Shown here: positions 46,134-56,992 of the stretch, piece by piece
Position numbering within the stretch: position 1 is the stretch's first letter
Layout: each line of letters opens with the position of its first letter
DNA from: Antedon mediterranea
Lineage: Eukaryota > Echinodermata > Crinoidea > Comatulida > Antedonidae
NCBI RefSeq assembly: GCF_964355755.1
Contig: NC_092678.1
Location: 11,754,922-11,818,921 of the forward strand
Direction: 5' to 3'
Length of the DNA stretch: 64,000 nt
Translations under genes and position numbers: made by a program
The notes under the pieces: generated by a model
What the model was told of the DNA's origin: nothing
What the model saw: only the letters and a program-made list of their open reading frames with translations
The model's database searches: none

Positions 46134-46214
46134 AGTCAGTTCTGACTAGAAAGTTAGGACCATACAATGAATGCCTGATCTTTTGGTAAGCTTATTGCTT
46201 GTGTTTTTAAAGTA

Positions 46215-47380
46215 CGTCTGAGTCTGACTTTGAAGGTAAAGTCAATTGCGCTGTATTGTGCTGTAGGCCTACTGTTTTCAATGGGTGTACGTACTTTATG
46301 TCATGACGCTCTCTGCCAAAGTGTCATGCTTTCAATGGTTTCAACTACTAGAATGACAAGTCTATCCATTCCATTCAATATACAAACTTTTAAACATTCT
46401 TATTAATGTATCCTGTCATGATTGTTTTTTTTTCATTTAATAATTTATTCATTAATAATGTGCAAATTCGATATATTGAGTTTAATGTAACAAATAAATT
46501 ATAATTTTATAAAAATGCTTATCAGGTATAAATAAATAATGTTGAAATGCAAATTTTATTATTTTGAAATTCTAAATATAAAAAAAATCAAAAATGTATA
46601 TGCCTCTATAGGGGTTTATGTGAATGGCATATCATTTCATTTAATTGGAGAATTATGGATCACATGACAACACATTCAATGAAAACTCCATCAACGCCAT
46701 GAGACATCAAGAGTGCATCTTGATAAACTCCATCAACGCCATGAGACAATATTTTAATTTGGTGAAAGATTCAATATTCCGACCTCATGAAAATATTTGT
46801 ACCATTGCATTTGTGTAATAGCAATATTTGTTATTAGGATTTGCACTGTGAAATATAATAAATGTTTATTCTGATTTCCAGCTTCTTTGTCCATATAGAT
46901 GATCAACCCATATTGTTTACACAAGAACTTAAGTAATTGATTGGTTAATGTATAGTACATGATTTTTAGGATATAATGAGTCTCTACAAACTCAAGCTGA
47001 CAGTTGACTAATAATGCACTTTGTGCAAAAAAAAACTAATTAGTTTATTCCATCATACAAAATACAGTACTACTATAGTGCGGCCTTTGGTTTTACATTT
47101 ATGAAGGTATAAAAAGCTTATACTACAGATCATAATGAAAGACAATAAGTAGATGAATTGATATTTTCCTACAGAAAATAAAAGAAATCCAGATAATCAT
47201 TTATTATTAGTCTTTAATGAAAATAACAGAGATGGATCCAGAAACACTAACATAATAGTTTAATAGTTATTTTAACTGTCAAAGGTCGAGTGTGCAACCC
47301 TGCTAGATCTGCCCTGAATAGTATTATCACATATAAATCATCATCTAGAAAAATAATAAATTGCATACGATACAATGATC
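46215..47380. other. No gene recognised
   Basis: AT-rich DNA with one duplicated phrase, CTCCATCAACGCCATGAGAC, at about 46685 and 46727. Confidence 0.45.
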
Positions 47381-47474
47381 ATGTTATTGTTCTTCTGACC
47401 ATCATACATTCCAATAATTATCGATCTATAGTTTCCCCTATGTTTCATAATTTTTAGGATTTTATTTTTGTTAC

Positions 47475-48251
47475 CAGGAGCGGATGCAGAGGTGTTGCCC
47501 AAGTTGCCCGGGAAACACCCTTCATTTCATACTAAATGTTTCTTCTGCCACTAAATTAAAATTTAGATCCCATTTCTTCATAATAATAACCATTAACGTT
47601 AGAAGCCCAGGGTTGAAAGAGCCTATATGTAAATTGACAAACAGCAGCGTGTGTGTTATAAGAAGGTACGAAAGGCCACTATACACACTGTTCGTGGAAA
47701 ACCTTGTCATATTGGTTGTGATTTGTCCATAATTATTGCATTTTTCCAGGAATTCTGCATCGTTTAAGTATGGTATCTCCGTAGTAGGCCTACCCTATTT
47801 ATCTTCATTTTATGTCCGTAATATTATACCGAATTTCACAGTGTTTAATTGCTTTTTTATGCAAATTTCGACCTGTAGTGCTGTTTAAGCAACACTGTTG
47901 AACAGTTTAATAAAAATTTATTATAATTACCAGAATTTATTAGTGTACCGAAAGTACCTTGGTCAGGATTTTGAGAAAAGTTACGCGTGTTTTACCGGCG
48001 GAAAAAATAGGCTGGATACGATGGTATTGCTGTTTGGTAGCCCAATATACAGTGTCATTTCCAGCAAACTAGAGGTGCCATTTATCATGAATTTTACGTG
48101 CAAGAGTACCATGTCCGGCCATCTGGGGGTGTCATTTAACAAAATTTGCTTCGCCAAGGCCCCACCATGGGGGTTTGTGGCGAAAAAACTTGGTATCGGC
48201 GGCCCTGGACTTGTGGGCAACCCCCTAAAAGTAGTTCTGCCACCGCCCCTG
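47475..48251. mobile_element. hAT-like element (777 bp) in the foldback arm
   Basis: Ends CAGGAGCGGATGCAGAG and, inverted, CAGGGGCGGTGGCAGAAC. Flanks GTTAC and GTTAG look like a 5-bp duplication with one change. Contains TGCCATTTATCATGAATTTT and CATTTAACAAAATTTGCTTC, shared with the family at 18289 and 52727 and with 35820-35850. Confidence 0.7.
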
Positions 48252-48526
48252 GTTAGATGACTTGAAAAAAGCACTTTCTTATCAGTAGGGAGATAGTTCA
48301 AAATTACACAGTGAAATCACTATTCTTTTGTACACAAATGTTGCAAATTGCTAGGCATTAAAAAAAAAACTATGAAACTAAACAATGTGGTAAAAAATGT
48401 TATCAGATGAAAAATAGGTATATATAACTTGAATTTTATGTTTTAGGTGTTTTTATTCAACTTCAAATGTTTTTAAAGGAATATAGCCCCCTTGCCTATG
48501 ATTTATACAGAATACCAAATTATAAC

Positions 48527-48565
48527 TAGAACAGCACTCCGAGAGTGCACACTTCCGCCTACTGT
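48527..48565 (+). repeat. Short interspersed repeat end (CTAGAA..GCAC..CCGCC)
   Basis: CTAGAACAGCACTCCGAGAG followed by TGCACACTTCCGCC resembles 63636-63675. It is one end of a dispersed repeat family whose other end ends in GGCGGAGGTAA (50290) or GTGGAGGTAA (63830). Confidence 0.5.
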
Positions 48566-49312
48566 AAAATTAAAATTCTCCTATATCGAAAAAAATTTTA
48601 TTTTTGTGTCTTAATGCTATCTGTGATTTGGCTAATTGTTGACTAACAATAGAATAACGGCAACAAAAATTGGGTGAATTTGAAAAAAAATATAAAAAAA
48701 CCTGTACATTTAAAGCTCAGGTACAGGCATGAATTTTAAATTTAATATTTGGTTAATTGTACATAAATTAATATTTGTAACAGAAATTGAGACGAAAAAA
48801 CATGAATTTCACTTAATATGGTCAAATACAAAATTTGGCAAAATTCTTCCATAAAAACCAGGAATATTTTTTTTCAGTAGTTAGGTAGTTAACCTAATGT
48901 AATAACATGTCTGGTGACTCCCTAGACGGTGAAAAAAGACGGTGGATATACGGTGGATAATTTTTGCTATAGCATGAAAATAAAAATCTGAAGTTGAATA
49001 AAAATATCAGAAATGTAATATTCAAGTTATATTACCTATATTTAGTCATCTGATAACATTTTTTACCACACCGTTTATTTTTCATAGCTTTTTAAAATGC
49101 CTCTCTATTTACAAAATGTGTGTACAAACGAATAGAGATTTTACTGTGTAATTTGAACTATCCCCCCACTGATAAGAAAATGTTTATTTTCAACAAACTT
49201 GTGTAACACAAATAAAATCCCAAAAATTATGAAACATAGGGGAAACTATAGATCGATAATTATTGGAATGTATGATCAATAGAAATATTTTGCCCGCATC
49301 TGGCCTTTTTAA

Positions 49313-49932
49313 AGACACCTTCCCTACAATTTGTGACGTTTTGTAAAAATACATATATATCTTTAAAAACATTAAACCAGGTCATTCCTTGTCTTAAATG
49401 TACGTTTTATGGTAAATTATGATAAAAAGTGAGAAACAATGCACTACCTAAGTAGCTCGCGGCGACTGACCTCTCGTGGACGGTCTTTAGGCCTAGCCGA
49501 GCTAGGCTTAGTTTTGTAGGCCTAGCTGGTAAACATCGGTAACGTACGAACATCGTATGCTAGCTATATACCTAGCCTGACGTTGTATAGTTGCTGCATT
49601 AATTGTCTTTCTATTTTTGCCAGACTCCGTTAATACAAATTGGGGAAAACCCGGTATTTTCGCTGAAAAGTTAGGAGTCTTTCATTTGTTTTGGCCTCAC
49701 GATCGATCGAAAAGTGGGTGAATTACAGAAGAAAAACAGAAATATCAATCCGCGCGCAATGCATTTTGGGATTTATAGCGGGCCGCTATAATTATTAGAA
49801 TCAACTTATTTTTCACATTTTTAACCATTTAAAGATGAAAAAAGTTATCGCAATAGGACCAATAGTATTATTTTTACATTAAATATAGTTTGTGATCTTA
49901 AAATAGATCTAAAAAACGTAGGGAAGGTGTCT
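49313..49932. mobile_element. TTAA-flanked DNA element, copy B (620 bp)
   Basis: Ends AGACACCTTCCCTACAATTT and, inverted, AGACACCTTCCCTACGTTTT, flanked by TTAA on both sides. Intact compared with copy A at 15275-16973. Contains CAATGCATTTTGGGATTTAT, close to a ZNF143/SBF-type site. No coding frame. Confidence 0.85.
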
Positions 49933-50189
49933 TTAATCAAATTATGTTTTAAATTACAAATCACAAATTATAACTTTTGCCTCGAAGTAGTTCTCGAAAA
50001 TACAATTTGAATTTACTTGTTACTTAAAGACTGATCAACGGCTTTTGAAAATTGTCTCCTATCTTTGAACACTAGCAGGTCTGAAATTAATACTAAAAAG
50101 TGGTCAAGAATCGGGACCCTGGTCCGGATTGCCTCCAAAATTTAATGGAATGGTCCTTGGCCACATATCTATCTGTATTTTTTATTTTG

Positions 50190-50305
50190 GTAAAGATCGT
50201 GCAATAAATTTTTGAGTAATCCTGCTAACAAACAAACAGACAAACAAACAGACACATGAGATCGACTACTTATACGGTACCTTCTTGGCGGAGGTAAATT
50301 ATGGT
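50190..50305 (+). repeat. Interspersed repeat end (TTTGAGTAATCCTGC ... CTTGGCGGAGGTAA)
   Basis: TTGAGTAATCCTGCTAAC, an (AACAAACAGAC)n stretch and CTTCTTGGCGGAGGTAA match 63733-63840. It ends 60 bp before the first exon of the plus-strand gene. Confidence 0.6.
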
Positions 50306-50363
50306 ATATTAAAATAAAGAATATTAATTAAAATCACGTATAATTACATATTTTCCTTTTTAG

Positions 50364-50491
50364 TGCAAAATATGGCTACTGTGATCCCTGCTTTGTGTAG
50401 ACTTCAGTGCTGTTTATTTCTGTGTGTTTACGCAACAGTGGTTTACGCATTTACAGAACCATCACAATGCTCATCTGTCTGTTCTTTCATA
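50364..50491 (+). CDS. Signal-peptide exon of an unrecognised secreted or membrane protein
   Basis: An acceptor TTTTCCTTTTTAG precedes the exon, so a 5' leader exon exists upstream. ATG at 50372 opens 40 codons: MATVIPALCRLQCCLFLCVY then ATVVYAFTEPSQCSSVCSFI, with a hydrophobic core and a likely cleavage near Ala-Phe-Thr. The donor GTAAGTACT at 50492 is strong; leaves in phase 0. Cys residues after the signal suggest an extracellular, disulfide-bonded domain. I do not recognise the family. Confidence 0.65.
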
Positions 50492-51535
50492 GTAAGTACT
50501 ATTCACTATACTTTTCTTATTGATGTATTGTATTGTTAGAAATCATTTTAATTTGGATAAGAAACATATCTCTAGTTTATAACAAAGTAAAGTGCGTTGG
50601 CCTGTAGATAGCATGTCACCAACTCATTAACTTGTGATTTCAGTGGGACGTATATATTCTGCCACTTTCTAAAGAACTGCACCAGGCATTTAAATTTTTA
50701 CTGGCTATTCATGTAACAATTTTGTTTAATTGTCCCGGTTTTTGCTGCCAAATAAATACCGTATAAAATACGGTAATTTTTAAATACTTCTTAACGGTAT
50801 ATTCTTGGCAGCATAAATAGCACACACAAAAATTTGTGGACGGTATTTATCAATTTTTTTTACAGTAAAAAACTGAATTCCCCTTTTATGGTTAGGGTCT
50901 GTTTATTCAATACAGTTTTTCTGCATTCGCAGCAGACAAACCACAAATTAAAAAAAATGATTTGGGAGCAGAGAATTTAGCAGAAATACGGTCGACCTAA
51001 AAATTATATTATATACGGTTTATCCAGCATTATGGAGCAGAAACAGGCCCTAAGAAAACAAATATTATACAGGTATTGACTGCTTAGAGGTTAAATATAT
51101 ATTTTCTCGAACAATATATCATTCCCAAGGGGTTGTAAAATCTTATATTTTACCGATATAAAAGGCGATTAATATATTTTGGACCATTTTCATAATATTG
51201 AGTACTTCTCTATTTTAAGACACTATAAAATGTGGACCTTACTGCTTGGTCGGGTGTAGCTAGGCCTGTGTAATAAGCCTGCCTAGTTAGGCGTTGCATT
51301 CACCTTACCTTGCGAATAATAATATACAGATATATTGTTTGAAGGTTTGCATGGCGAAATCAAATCCCACGTGTACTGTATTTAAGTTCTGAAAATAACT
51401 GTTGAGTTTCTCGACAGATAATTACTAATTAATGATTCCTTGGCAATAAAATATTCACTTCTAGTGAGGACTAATAACAAATGAGGATGCTATGTATGCA
51501 TTGTTTAAATAGTTTAGTTGATTAATTTCTTCAAG

Positions 51536-51628
51536 CAAGTTGCGTGGCGCACTGCGGGTAAAATGTTGTCTTGTGATGGTGTGGACAAATCTTCAGTAGA
51601 TGATTTTTGTTTATTTGAAAATTACACA
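51536..51628 (+). CDS. Second exon of the same unrecognised gene
   Basis: Acceptor ATTTCTTCAAG, then 31 codons QVAWRTAGKMLSCDGVDKSS and VDDFCLFENYT, then donor GTGAGTCAA. Enters and leaves in phase 0, matching exon 1. Two further cysteines and an N-glycosylation sequon: Asn-Tyr-Thr. The alternative acceptor 4 bp downstream runs into a stop. Confidence 0.55.
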
Positions 51629-52440
51629 GTGAGTCAATATCATCGTATAGGATACATACGATTTTGCAGAGGTAGTCATGTGATGCAGTTTCAACCAATC
51701 ACGTTCACGTATTTACATAGGCTATGTAATATAATGTTATGACGAAAGAGGCTCGATTTTCCTCCACTGAACTAGAAACTTAACAATGTTCAGTTCATTG
51801 TACTAATGATGCCATTTTTTAAGGATGAACATTGCACTTCAAATCCATTTGAAAAACATGCAGAAATTATAATATGAAAATGACAGTAATGTTTCCTTTC
51901 AATTATAGCTGCTTGCCTTCATTACTTTAACAAATTAATTGTAAACAATGATAGATAAATTTAATCAAAATTAATCTGTTGTGGCATTCTTCAATTACTG
52001 TTGAAATTCATGTTAATTGAACATTGTCTGAAATCCACATTTATCACTTTGTGTTCATTTATGAAAAATAGACATCCAACAAGGAATTGTTTAGACGTAT
52101 CTCTGCTTTCACGTCAATTGGGTTTCTAAATTGGCATATATAACAAATGTTTACCTCCTATCCTAGATTTCATACACAATCAGCACAATATATTTTATTT
52201 ATTTAATCTGTTAGGCATATGCTTGGAAATTGGCAACCATTGCCATCATTTTTCATTTTGATGGCATTGTTAATACAAAATTGGTTTCAATGTATTTGTC
52301 CATTATTCAAAAATGGAAAAAAGTAAAAATACATTAAATCAACATGGTATGGTTATGTAGTTACTAATTACATATTTGCTGGTTTGATCCTATTTTATCA
52401 ATTTCTATAATACACATTTAGAACTACAATGTCTGTTATA

Positions 52441-52716
52441 AGGTTACAGTACAGTACATAGATTGCTGCTACTATGTGACAGGCAGAGGTTACAGTACAG
52501 TACATAGATTGCTGCTACTATGTGACAGGCAGAGGTTACAGTACAGTACATAGATTGCTGCTACTATGTGACAGGCAGAGGTTACAGTACAGTACATAGA
52601 TTGCTGCTACTATGTGACAGGCAGAGGTTACAGTACAGTACATAGATTGCTGCTACTATGTGACAGGCAGAGGTTACAGTACAGTACATAGATTGCTGCT
52701 ACTATGTGACAGGCAG
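52441..52716. repeat. 46-bp minisatellite, exactly 6 copies
   Basis: Unit begins AGGTTACAGTACAGTACATA and ends TGTGACAGGCAG; copies look identical. It ends 4 bp before the AGTATG duplication of the hAT-like insertion at 52727. Confidence 0.95.
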
Positions 52717-52726
52717 AGGCAGTATG

Positions 52727-54290
52727 CTGGGGAGGATCCAGAGGGGGGGGGGGGGGGGGTCCACGGGGTCCGGACCCTCCCTAAATTTTAAGGGTGCCCT
52801 TTTTTTAGAGGTTCAATGTTTTATTCGTGTGACATATTTGTGTGTATATTAGTATGCACAGAGTAGGCTACACTAACCCCAAAAATAAAAACAGAAATTT
52901 ATCACAATGAGCGCGATGTTAAGTTACGGCGGCCGATCAAAGAGCATCGTGAGAGGTGGTGACGCGTGATGATCTCTACTTAAACTTCTAAAAATAGATC
53001 GTTTCACATACTACAGAGGGCGCATGTAAACTTTTTACGATTCAACTCCGCGTACGTTACCATGCGCGCTATGTCATTGACGCGATTATTTGTCCATTGG
53101 TAAACACATTTTTATGTATTATTATTCTAAAAATAATTGAACTGTAAACATAATTCTTTTGAGTATTTGTTTATTTACATATCATTCCATCAGATCAACT
53201 ATTTTTTATTTCCATTACATCCAACCAACATGTAAAAAATGTAGTTAAAATATCGTACTATCTAGCGCGTACGACCATACGCGGTAGATTGTTTACTCAA
53301 AAATCATCGAAATTACACTATTCAACCTTGTTTTTGTAGTTGAGCCTCTCATGACCTGGGATTTGTTTGTCTTCCTACGGCAAGATAATATAGTTCTACA
53401 AGCCATGTGCTTTTTTCTCTGAGAAATATTTATTATAAGTGCCAAAAAAATGTTTTTTTCTCGATATGAAGCCTTTATTATTCAAATCTTTAAGTGAAAA
53501 TGACGTGAGGCTCAACTACAAAACCACCATTTTGTGATATGATGTCATCGTAAGCCAATCAAAGCTGAGCTTTCCCGCGATTGGCAGCGCTCACAGTTGA
53601 ATGATTTTGGATTCTGGCTATTTGATTGGTGGACGCGAATCACCCACAGCGGAATGTTTTCTCTCGCGTGTACCAAGAAGTCACGTGATCACTCTGTACT
53701 GAACGTACTACACAAATTTAGAGCAATGAATTTGTACGAATTCCGTTAAATAAACAACTCTATATATTTTATAAACATTTAATAACATATTTTATTGATA
53801 TTTCCAATGTTGATATATAAAAGAAATTACTATAAAACGTAATTATATGTAATTATTTTTGCGAAAAATGGCGCAATTTGTTTACAACGTTCGTGGCTAA
53901 AAACGATCATTTTCTGCAATGTTTTAGACCCTATATTTCGAAAACTATAAGTCAGATTTTTGTAATTCTTTCTTTATTGGAATATTGAAACAAAATACCA
54001 ACAGATAATGTTTAAATTGGTTGAAAAATAACAACTTTTAATTTTGCATCGTTATCCCTGCTAATAAGTGTCATTTCCGGCGAACTAGAAAGGTGCCATT
54101 TATCATGGATTTTGTGTGCGAGAGTGCCATTTCCGGCCATCTAAGTGTGTCCTGTGTCCTGTAACAAAATTCGCTTCGCCACAACCCCCACCATGGGGGG
54201 GGGGGGGGGGCTGTGGCTCAAATACTCAATATCTGATGTGCCCTTTTTATCGGCGGACCCCCCTCTCAAAAATGTCTCAAACCGCCCCAG
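52727..54290. mobile_element. hAT-like nonautonomous element, copy 2 (1,564 bp)
   Basis: Starts CTGGGGAGGATCCAGAGG and ends CAAACCGCCCCAG; flanked by AGTATG on both sides. Closely similar to copy 1 at 18289-19499 but with an extra block of about 380 bp at 53670-54045 (starting GTACCAAGAAGTCACGTGAT). An 18-G run lies near 52742. Confidence 0.85.
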
Positions 54291-54489
54291 AGTATGTATG
54301 ACATTTGAAAAAGTTGAACAAATGACTATTTTGTGATTATCCATGTTGAATATTTTAACACATTATAAAAATATATTTGTAAATTTTAAGGAAGTACAGA
54401 TTGTTTTCATTAGTAAAATAGTTAATATTCCAAATTCAGAGAATTTCATATTTTGCTGGCAATACTTTTGAATTTCAATAACTATTAAA

Positions 54490-56095
54490 AAACTAGAATT
54501 TAATTCGTCACTTTGACGAATTATAGGTGATCATTTTTATCATTTTAATCAAATTAACATTTTTTAAACATGCATGTACGTTAACATACGATCGTTAAAA
54601 GTTGATGTACGCCATTCTATGACATGATGCATATACACTTATAGTGCTGAGTTCTACCTATTATGTGTCATACAATATGTACAGTATATACTGTATATCT
54701 ATATACAGTGTAGCATAGGTGAAATTACGGGACTCATATCGTGTTCTAATTTTTTGGTATGATGGAATTTTCAAAATAAACTCGAAGATGACAATTTCAA
54801 AAGATAATGAATTGAGCAAATAAATATAAGGATTGGAAGAAAATTTGACACGTAGAAGCGCAATGCGCGGTCTTTGAAATTTGTATAACTTTGAATAAAG
54901 AAATTTAAAAACTACTTTTTAACTTCAACTGGCCATATGATAACATCACAACATCCGACAGGCTTAATTTTAATATGAATTTATATCTAAATTTCATCAG
55001 CTTTCATAATAAGTTATAATCTTCAAGGTCACCTTTAATTCTGAAGAGCTATAAGATATTCAAATGTATGGTGTAGCTGAAATTACACGACCTAGGTTAT
55101 TCAAGTTTTTACGCGTGATGACGTCATCAAAATAAAAATGTTGACAACTCATTAGAAGAATAATTAATTGAGCAAGCACATACTAAAAGTTGTGTGCGAA
55201 AATCGGGCTCAAATAACGGAGATGCGCTCTATTGAATGTGATAACCCACACAAAAAGATAAAAATTCCTAATTTTTAAATTCAAGTGGCCATTTGATGAC
55301 GTCATACCATTTTGTACGTCTAATGTGTATATACATTTGTATCTACAACTTATTGGCTTCCATAATAAGTTAAAAAAATTGGGGGTCATCTCCCATTCTG
55401 AAGAGTTATATTCATTTTAAAAAGTCCTTATTTTTTACCATTTTTAGCACTTTTGTACAATTAGTGTGCGCATTTTGTCATTTTTAACGTGCTCGTATAG
55501 CGTTATTTTAAGTCGGAATGGACTCAAAATTGGTGAATGTATTAAGGATTGTGAGTAGAATGTGATTTATACATCAAATTTTATTTTTTACGCATTTTAA
55601 GAATCGTGCGCACAAAAACGCATTTTTGCGCAGTAATTTTTTGAAACGCGCAAATGGCCTAATTCATGCTCTAAATTGATCAAAACCTAATTTTGCGCGT
55701 TTTAAATTTTTAAAGCGCGATTTCACGTGCATGACCTTGAAACGCGCAACTTTTTATTTGCTAATATTTTTACCCTTGACCTGAAGTTTACCTGTAGTGA
55801 ATTTCATTAATATGTCACAATGAATTATGGAGATATGATTGATAATGTGATTTCACAAAATGGCGTATAAATGACGTCACGGATGAGTGATCACGCTGGA
55901 AAGCTCATTAGGATTAAGTTACCGTATATTATTTGAAAGATATTCTGAAATTTTGGTAATCATTGACATTAAACTTTTTGAGATAATTGTTACACAAAAT
56001 AGTGTACAGAAACAATAAAAAGAAAAAAAATAATAATAATAAAGATTTCATACAATAACAATAGGTGATCATTTTATTCTAAATGATCACCTAAA
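54490..56095. repeat. Dispersed element with GGTGATCATTT ends and an internal duplication
   Basis: TAGGTGATCATTTTTAT near 54526 and AATAGGTGATCATTTTATTC near 56062 with its inverse AAATGATCACCTA bracket the region. Inside, a unit of about 340 bp is duplicated (54760-55075 and 55085-55430): TCAACTGGCCATATGAT vs TCAAGTGGCCATTTGAT, and CTTTCATAATAAGTTATAAT vs CTTCCATAATAAGTTA. No open frame of note. Confidence 0.55.
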
Positions 56096-56339
56096 TAACA
56101 GGATAGATTAAAGTTCATCATCACAAAGAGCAATGTTTGTTTTACTTGGTAGCTTTGTATTTACACAGGTTTCAAAAGCACTAATTTGAAACTCATGGAT
56201 TTCTGTGATAGTTTTATTTAGCATAAATGGTTGAACAAGCTTAATCAATGTGTTGAGGTTTTTCTGGTGGTTATTCTATTCTACGGACAAGTAAAAACAT
56301 AACACCAGATTATAATTAATAAAAATATATATTTATACT

Positions 56340-56745
56340 GGGTAACCAGCTCCTCAGTCAAAGACTGGTCTCCCAGTTATGATCAGTGGCTGTGATGTAC
56401 TAATACACCGGGGTAACCCCCTACTCGTCTCGAAAGATGTACTAGGTTCTTTAAAGTGCACACGAGCTAGATGTGAAGACTCATTCTACCACCAGAACTG
56501 TAGTGTCTGGATTGGGAGACTAAAGGAAGCGAGGCATTATGGGTTAAGGGAGATCGATAAAACCTCATGGTTGGTAATCTGTATGTATACGTTGTACACA
56601 ATGAAAGATGCAATAAATATACACAAGATATAATAAGAACCATGGAATGAGTGAGCCTCGAACCCCTGCCGATGTTTATGGCTACGTAATTACGGTTCCA
56701 CACTGTCTTTACCGCTCGGACACTCACTCACTTCAAACTGGGCAT
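56340..56745 (-). repeat. SINE family 1, copy C
   Basis: Minus strand: a tRNA-like head with box A TGTCCGAGCGGTAAAGACAG and box B GGGGTTCGAGGCTC at 56640-56740 (the arms GAGTGAG and CTCACTC can pair), then a body at 56340-56530 with CTGGTGGTAGAATGAGTC and TTTAAAGAACCTAGTACATC as in copy A. About 110 bp of unrelated DNA separates the two parts, so it may be two truncated copies or one interrupted. Confidence 0.6.
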
Positions 56746-56992
56746 TTGAATCAACCTTGTCTTTAAAGTCATTATTGAGCTGTAGTCCTACAGCATATAA
56801 CTGACAGCATCTCTGGTGAAGTTTAGTTGTAAACTTAATGTGCTTTTAGTGTGAAATCAGAGTTCAAAAGTTGAATTGAGATTGGGTATTTTTTATGTGA
56901 AAGCAGTAAAGTTGAGAGAAAATTAAAAAAACACATTTGGAGAAATTATATACAAAATTTAAAAATCAGGTTCCATAAACATGACTTCAACT

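Larger units (their letters stand above)
47383..49285. mobile_element. Foldback element, split by a hAT-like insertion
   Basis: Left arm segments (47383-47470 and 48257-48480) are inverted at 48985-49285: GGGGAAACTATAGATCGATA with its inverse, TTTCTTATCAGT, ATCAGATGA and TTCAACTTCA all pair. Without the 47475-48251 insertion it would be about 1.1 kb. No coding frame. Confidence 0.75.

Noticed and set aside
54116-54344. Several overlapping open frames near poly-G
   Set aside because: They are parts of the hAT-like element's end; the same DNA occurs at 19320-19480.
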